From the NCBI GenBank assembly GCA_964368755.1, contig CAYJCR010000005.1:1-64000 (forward strand): a stretch of 64,000 nucleotides of DNA, given 5' to 3'. The translations under genes were made by a program, and so were the position numbers. Within the stretch, counting starts at the first letter, position 1; each line of letters starts with the position of its first letter. Shown piece after piece: positions 60,684 through 64,000 of the stretch. The notes below the pieces were generated by a model. That model did no database searches and was not told the DNA's origin. It worked only from the letters and a program-made list of their open reading frames with translations. The DNA is from CALVZT01 sp964368755. GTDB taxonomy: Bacteria; Bacillota; Clostridia; Christensenellales; UBA1242.

Positions 60684-60863
60684 ATGAAAGATTGTTTGAT
60701 TCTTGGTATGTGCGTGGGCTTTGTTGCAGGTACTGTATTTGCTTCCATGTATAAGCCAGCAAGAGAAGTGGTGAAGAAAAGCACAGATGCAGTGCTAGAA
60801 CAAGTGAATGAAATGCATAGCAAGCCCGAGCAGAAGAAGACAAAAGAGCAAGCTAAGCAATAA
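60684..60863 (+). CDS. Small YtxH-like membrane protein
   Basis: 59 aa. One N-terminal hydrophobic glycine-rich helix (LILGMCVGFVAGTVFASMY) then KPAREVVKKSTDAVLEQVNE and a basic tail, the layout of YtxH-type small membrane proteins of Gram-positives. AAAGGAGG at 60670-60677 is a near-perfect ribosome binding site. Role unknown; YtxH members are often stress- or envelope-related. No other gene overlaps it. Confidence 0.7.
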   Translation: MKDCLILGMCVGFVAGTVFASMYKPAREVVKKSTDAVLEQVNEMHSKPEQKKTKEQAKQ

Positions 60864-60885
60864 TAATAAAAGCATATATGTTCGC

Positions 60886-60916
60886 AGAGGTAGTCAAAGG
60901 AGACTGCCTCTAATTT
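60886..60916 (+). terminator. Probable terminator after the YtxH-like gene
   Basis: AGAGGTAGTC / GACTGCCTCT, one G-U pair, six-base loop, only a short AATTTT tail. Confidence 0.55.
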
Positions 60917-60977
60917 TGTATGTCTTAATCGTAGAGAAATGCATATAATTGGCCCATATTTTTGTGCAAATATACTA

Positions 60978-61006
60978 TTGACAATATTGTCAAAAGATGT
61001 TATATT
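60978..61006 (+). promoter_or_regulatory. Promoter of the 922-aa protein gene with palindromic operator
   Basis: TTGACA (60978-60983), 17-base spacer, TATATT (61001-61006). The -35 box is the left half of a perfect 16-bp palindrome TTGACAATATTGTCAA (60978-60993), which would let a repressor cover it. Confidence 0.75.
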
Positions 61007-61039
61007 ATACACATAATAAATTTTAGGGGGAAAAATATT

Positions 61040-63808
61040 ATGGCAAGAAGAATGGTAACATTATCTGAAGAAGAGAAAAAAGAACAGGAGTCTATGGATA
61101 GCAAATTAGCTGAATTTTGTACTTCAGGAGAAGAAACTAATTTTACAAAAAATCCTAACTTCTTGAATTTACTTAACAGTTATTTGGACGGAAATAGAAG
61201 GGCAATATTATCTGAAAAAAGCATTGATGTGATTGTTAAAAGATATCCAGGCAAGATAGATGAAATTATAGAATATGGACGTATTTGCGATCAATGTAGA
61301 GCTACAAATTCAGAATTTGCATATAAGTATTTTTTTGCTGTGGAAGATATGCGAACTCAAGACAACTTTGACTCATTGATTGCAAAAGGTAAATATGAGG
61401 TTGCTTATGATAAGGTTGCAAAAAAGTTTTTAAAAGATTTCTTTGCGATAAAGGATGAAGAGAAACAGAAAATCAATGCAAACTCTTTTATAGCTGCAAT
61501 GTTTGCAGGAGATGATGTTGAGGACCATGAAAAGGCACTTAGGTTACTTTCCGGCAAAGTTTTGAAAAAATATAGCAGAGATATTTGGTTCAGAATTCTT
61601 GCTAACAGCAATCCTGATATAGCAAAGAAGGTTTCTACTGTTATCATGAGCAACAATATATCACTTCCAAATAAATTATTGAAAGATAAAGAATTTGTTC
61701 TTAATTTGTTTTCAGTAATTAATGAAGATGATGGTAGCTTATTAGTTACTCCAAATATTATCTCGCAGTTAGATGAAAAATTGCGTAATGACAAAGCTTT
61801 TGTCGATAACCTTTTGGGCAAAATTAAAACAATAACATCATCGAATATCAATATATTAGCTGAGATAGGTGAGTATTGTGATGATTGTGATGCTAAGATT
61901 GCAAAAATTATTAATGATGGAATAAATAACGCATATAAAACTTTTACATCTGATAAAGCTACATCTGAAGCTAAAACAAAGGCATTAGCAGAAATTAAAG
62001 AAGCATATTCAAGAATTATTAGTGAAGAATCAATTTCGCCTGCATTTTTAGAGAATAAAGAATTCGTTTTAAATCTATTCTCATTAGAAATAGAAGGAAA
62101 AATGTTAGCTGATTCAAAAATAATATCAAGAATAAGCGATGAATTGTTTGATACTGAGGGAAAGTTCGTTGATAGCCTCTTGGGGAAAATAACTGTTTTG
62201 ACTCCGTCAAATATAGCAATATTGTCAGAATTGAATAAGAAATCTAGTATGTATGGCACTAAGATAGCAAGTGTTATAAACAATCAAATAAAAAGCGCAT
62301 ATGCAATCTATACATCAGAAGAAGCCACAACAGAAGCTAAAGAAAAAGCATTAAAAGAAATTAAAGATGCATATTCAGCAATTGTCAAAGATGAGAAGAT
62401 CTCAAAATATATTAGTGCAGAGACTTCTAAAGCATTGTTAGATGTTGGAATAATAAAAGACGCAGAAGTAATATCTTCAGAAGCTAAAGCAGATATAATT
62501 AAAGAATCAATTCAAAAATCTAGTCAAAAAGCAAAAGCAACTGCTTCAGCATATGATGGAACTGCTGATTCGTCTAATGCAAGTACTTTTGATCAAACCA
62601 TTGCTCCAGTAATAGGTTTGAGCAAAATAGGTGAAGCAAAAGCATTAATTGAAACTGCAGAAGCTTTTAAAGCAGTGGTAGATGAGCCATATAAAGCCGA
62701 AGATTATTATACATCTCACTATGATATTAGTCTTACTGTTGATGGGAAACCAATTACTGTTAAATCAGAAGCCCAACTTGAATCAAAAGAATATACAAGA
62801 ATAGCAATTGATCAAGCTGGAGAAGGTAAAGATCCGACTACTAGAGATGTTGAAGGTAAAATTGTATCAAAGGCAATCTATCATGTAGTAGTAGATGGCA
62901 AGCCGGAAGATATTGCTCAAGAAAATTTAGAAATAAATGGCGCTTGTTGGGCAACGACTGATAACGCAGGTGAAGTTACTTATACAGAACCCGGAGCTAA
63001 TAAACCAAGAAAGAAATCAACAATAAAAAGTATCGTTCAAGTATACAAAGCAACTAAAACTGAGGGTGAGACCAAAACTGTTGTATATTATGAGTCTAAG
63101 CCAATAGAGATGAATGTGTCTACTGTAGGTGATGAGACAATATATTTCTATGGAGATCCTACTACTGTGCACAAAATAGAAGTCGATGGAATAACTTACG
63201 AATCTTCTACTCTAGCTACTTGTTCCACCAAACAAGTTGAATATAATGATGATAATCCTCTTAGTAAAGCTATTAAAGGAATTAAGAAAGAAGTTTTACT
63301 TGATGGAGATGCTGCTAAGTGTGTAGCAAAATTGATTACTGCAGCTGCAATTGAGATTGCCACAAAAAAACAGCCAGAAGGTTCTGATGTAATCGATAAT
63401 GATGGTCTAATTGCAATATTTAGAGCTTCAACATATTCTCAGGCTCAACTTCTTCAAAGTATATCGGCTAGTGCTACAACTGAATTAACAGCTTTGAACA
63501 ATGGTTTGACTGAAGCCAATAATAGGACAAAGCAACAAAAAGAGGCCAAAGCTAAGGCACTTGCTGATCAGAGAGTAAGAAATGCTATAATTGGAGCATT
63601 ATTGAGAAGAGAAGCAATACCTTCTGTAATAACTGATACTGTTGCTGATGAAAGTGAAAATGATGAAGAAGATAGACCTATAGATCCTAATGTAGTAGTT
63701 CCTGTAGATAAAATTGGAGATGCTGCTATCGATACTATGTTGGGTACTTATGAAGAGAAGTTAAGTTCTTACAAGGCTAAGCAAGAAAGCGCTCAAGGTG
63801 AAGAGTAA
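61040..63808 (+). CDS. Unknown 922-aa soluble protein with internal tandem repeats
   Basis: No family recognised. 922 aa, no signal peptide or membrane helix, acidic. Residues about 219-341 and 342-464 are two tandem repeats of 123 aa, each starting FVLNLFS, with ..IISQLDEKLRN.. / ..IISRISDELFD.., LLGKI, SNINILAEI / SNIAILSEL, and A-x-T-x-A-K-x-K-A-L-x-E-I-K-[ED]-A-Y. Residues about 540-720 look beta-rich (DISLTVDGKPITVKSEAQL), and the rest is Ala-rich helix, ending acidic. AGGGGG nine bases before ATG 61040 defines the start. Its N-terminal SIDVIVK region resembles part of the 286-aa protein at 22.6 kb. A 42-codon gene follows. Confidence 0.7.
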   Translation: MARRMVTLSEEEKKEQESMDSKLAEFCTSGEETNFTKNPNFLNLLNSYLDGNRRAILSEKSIDVIVKRYPGKIDEIIEYGRICDQCRATNSEFAYKYFFAVEDMRTQDNFDSLIAKGKYEVAYDKVAKKFLKDFFAIKDEEKQKINANSFIAAMFAGDDVEDHEKALRLLSGKVLKKYSRDIWFRILANSNPDIAKKVSTVIMSNNISLPNKLLKDKEFVLNLFSVINEDDGSLLVTPNIISQLDEKLRNDKAFVDNLLGKIKTITSSNINILAEIGEYCDDCDAKIAKIINDGINNAYKTFTSDKATSEAKTKALAEIKEAYSRIISEESISPAFLENKEFVLNLFSLEIEGKMLADSKIISRISDELFDTEGKFVDSLLGKITVLTPSNIAILSELNKKSSMYGTKIASVINNQIKSAYAIYTSEEATTEAKEKALKEIKDAYSAIVKDEKISKYISAETSKALLDVGIIKDAEVISSEAKADIIKESIQKSSQKAKATASAYDGTADSSNASTFDQTIAPVIGLSKIGEAKALIETAEAFKAVVDEPYKAEDYYTSHYDISLTVDGKPITVKSEAQLESKEYTRIAIDQAGEGKDPTTRDVEGKIVSKAIYHVVVDGKPEDIAQENLEINGACWATTDNAGEVTYTEPGANKPRKKSTIKSIVQVYKATKTEGETKTVVYYESKPIEMNVSTVGDETIYFYGDPTTVHKIEVDGITYESSTLATCSTKQVEYNDDNPLSKAIKGIKKEVLLDGDAAKCVAKLITAAAIEIATKKQPEGSDVIDNDGLIAIFRASTYSQAQLLQSISASATTELTALNNGLTEANNRTKQQKEAKAKALADQRVRNAIIGALLRREAIPSVITDTVADESENDEEDRPIDPNVVVPVDKIGDAAIDTMLGTYEEKLSSYKAKQESAQGEE
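61694..62431 (+). repeat. Tandem 123-residue repeat inside the 922-aa protein gene
   Basis: Two copies, 61694-62062 and 62063-62431, of a 369-bp unit. They are clearly related at the protein level and diverged at the DNA level, pointing to an old duplication. Confidence 0.8.
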
Positions 63809-63846
63809 ACATTTTTCTTAAGCCAATAATAAAAGGAGATATTATT

Positions 63847-63975
63847 ATGACACAGAAAGAGTTTCAAGATGCTTTGAATAAAAACTTGGAGAAGACTTAC
63901 ATAAAAATTGATGCAGTCCTTAACAAATATGAAAAGGATAAAAAAGCTTTATTAGATTCAAAAAAACAGAGATAA
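63847..63975 (+). CDS. Small 42-aa protein downstream of the 922-aa gene
   Basis: 42 aa, hydrophilic, helical: MTQKEFQDALNKNLEKTYIK and a Lys/Asp-rich tail. AAAGGAG lies eight bases before the ATG. It starts 38 bp after the 922-aa gene and its last codons lie in the left arm of the terminator, so it is probably cotranscribed. Not recognised. Confidence 0.6.
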   Translation: MTQKEFQDALNKNLEKTYIKIDAVLNKYEKDKKALLDSKKQR

Positions 63976-63989
63976 TATCTCTGTTTTTT
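63961..63989 (+). terminator. Terminator overlapping the 42-codon gene end
   Basis: AAAAAACAGAGAT / ATCTCTGTTTTTT, 13-bp stem, three-base loop, T-run inside the right arm. The stop codon falls in and beside the loop. Confidence 0.85.
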
Positions 63990-64000
63990 CTTTGTTATGA

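Noticed and set aside
61405..62283. 292-codon open frame on the minus strand inside the 922-aa protein gene
   Set aside because: Antisense shadow with low-complexity hydrophobic/Ser/Ile composition and no ribosome binding site; the plus-strand gene has promoter, RBS and repeats.

Overview
The window is AT-rich chromosomal DNA from a Gram-positive, probably endospore-forming member of the Clostridia (Bacillota). The reasons are the sporulation-linked genes yqfC, yqfD and ylbJ, a tyrosine T-box, FloA, a SigA-type RpoD, Rrf2-controlled isc genes, HslUV, and gene orders shared with Bacillus and Clostridium (floA-yqfC-yqfD-ybeY-era-recO, dnaG-rpoD, ylbJ-patatin-tmcAL-DUF177-rpmF, plsX-rnc-smc-ftsY-ylxM-ffh-rpsP-khpA-rimM-trmD). 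Several unrecognised proteins suggest an uncultivated gut-type lineage; that placement is inference.

Layout. 1-6.0 kb: nfeD-floA membrane-domain genes, a membrane-anchored unknown, yqfC/yqfD, ybeY, era, a 52-codon gene and recO. 6.1-16.1 kb: an InlB-repeat surface protein, pyruvate phosphate dikinase followed by a nested inverted-repeat structure, a histidine phosphatase, a NUDIX protein, then dnaG-rpoD and a zinc-ribbon coiled-coil protein. 16.1-19.5 kb (minus strand): an ABC importer (lipoprotein, ATPase, permease) and a secreted protein with a Cys/His motif. 19.5-26.1 kb: a small membrane protein, valS, an unknown 286-aa protein behind a perfect consensus promoter, a SpeE-like protein with a DUF4364 regulator, and an unknown 279-aa protein. 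26.0-32.8 kb: ylbJ, patatin, GNAT, tmcAL, pta-ackA, DUF177, rpmF. 33.0-45.6 kb: a long run for lipid precursor synthesis, RNase III, chromosome structure, SRP, ribosome assembly and tRNA modification, with a tRNA-Thr between ffh and rpsP. 45.6-49.2 kb: a tyrosine T-box followed by a second structured leader with a Tyr-rich 18-codon ORF, then GNAT, tyrS, a phosphotransferase and rplS. 49.2-58.4 kb: comM, dprA, topA, trmFO, hslVU, tcdA, trxA. 58.4-60.4 kb: iscR-iscS-iscU. 60.6-64.0 kb: a small YtxH-like protein, a 922-aa repeat protein of unknown function and a 42-codon gene.

Most of the window is housekeeping. The novelty candidates are the 922-aa and 286-aa proteins (no family recognised, both behind strong promoters with an unusual AGGGGG ribosome binding site and perhaps sharing a short N-terminal motif), the double leader upstream of tyrS, the nested inverted repeat behind ppdK, and several palindromic operator candidates. 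I found no insertion sequence, prophage, CRISPR array or recognisable defence system.
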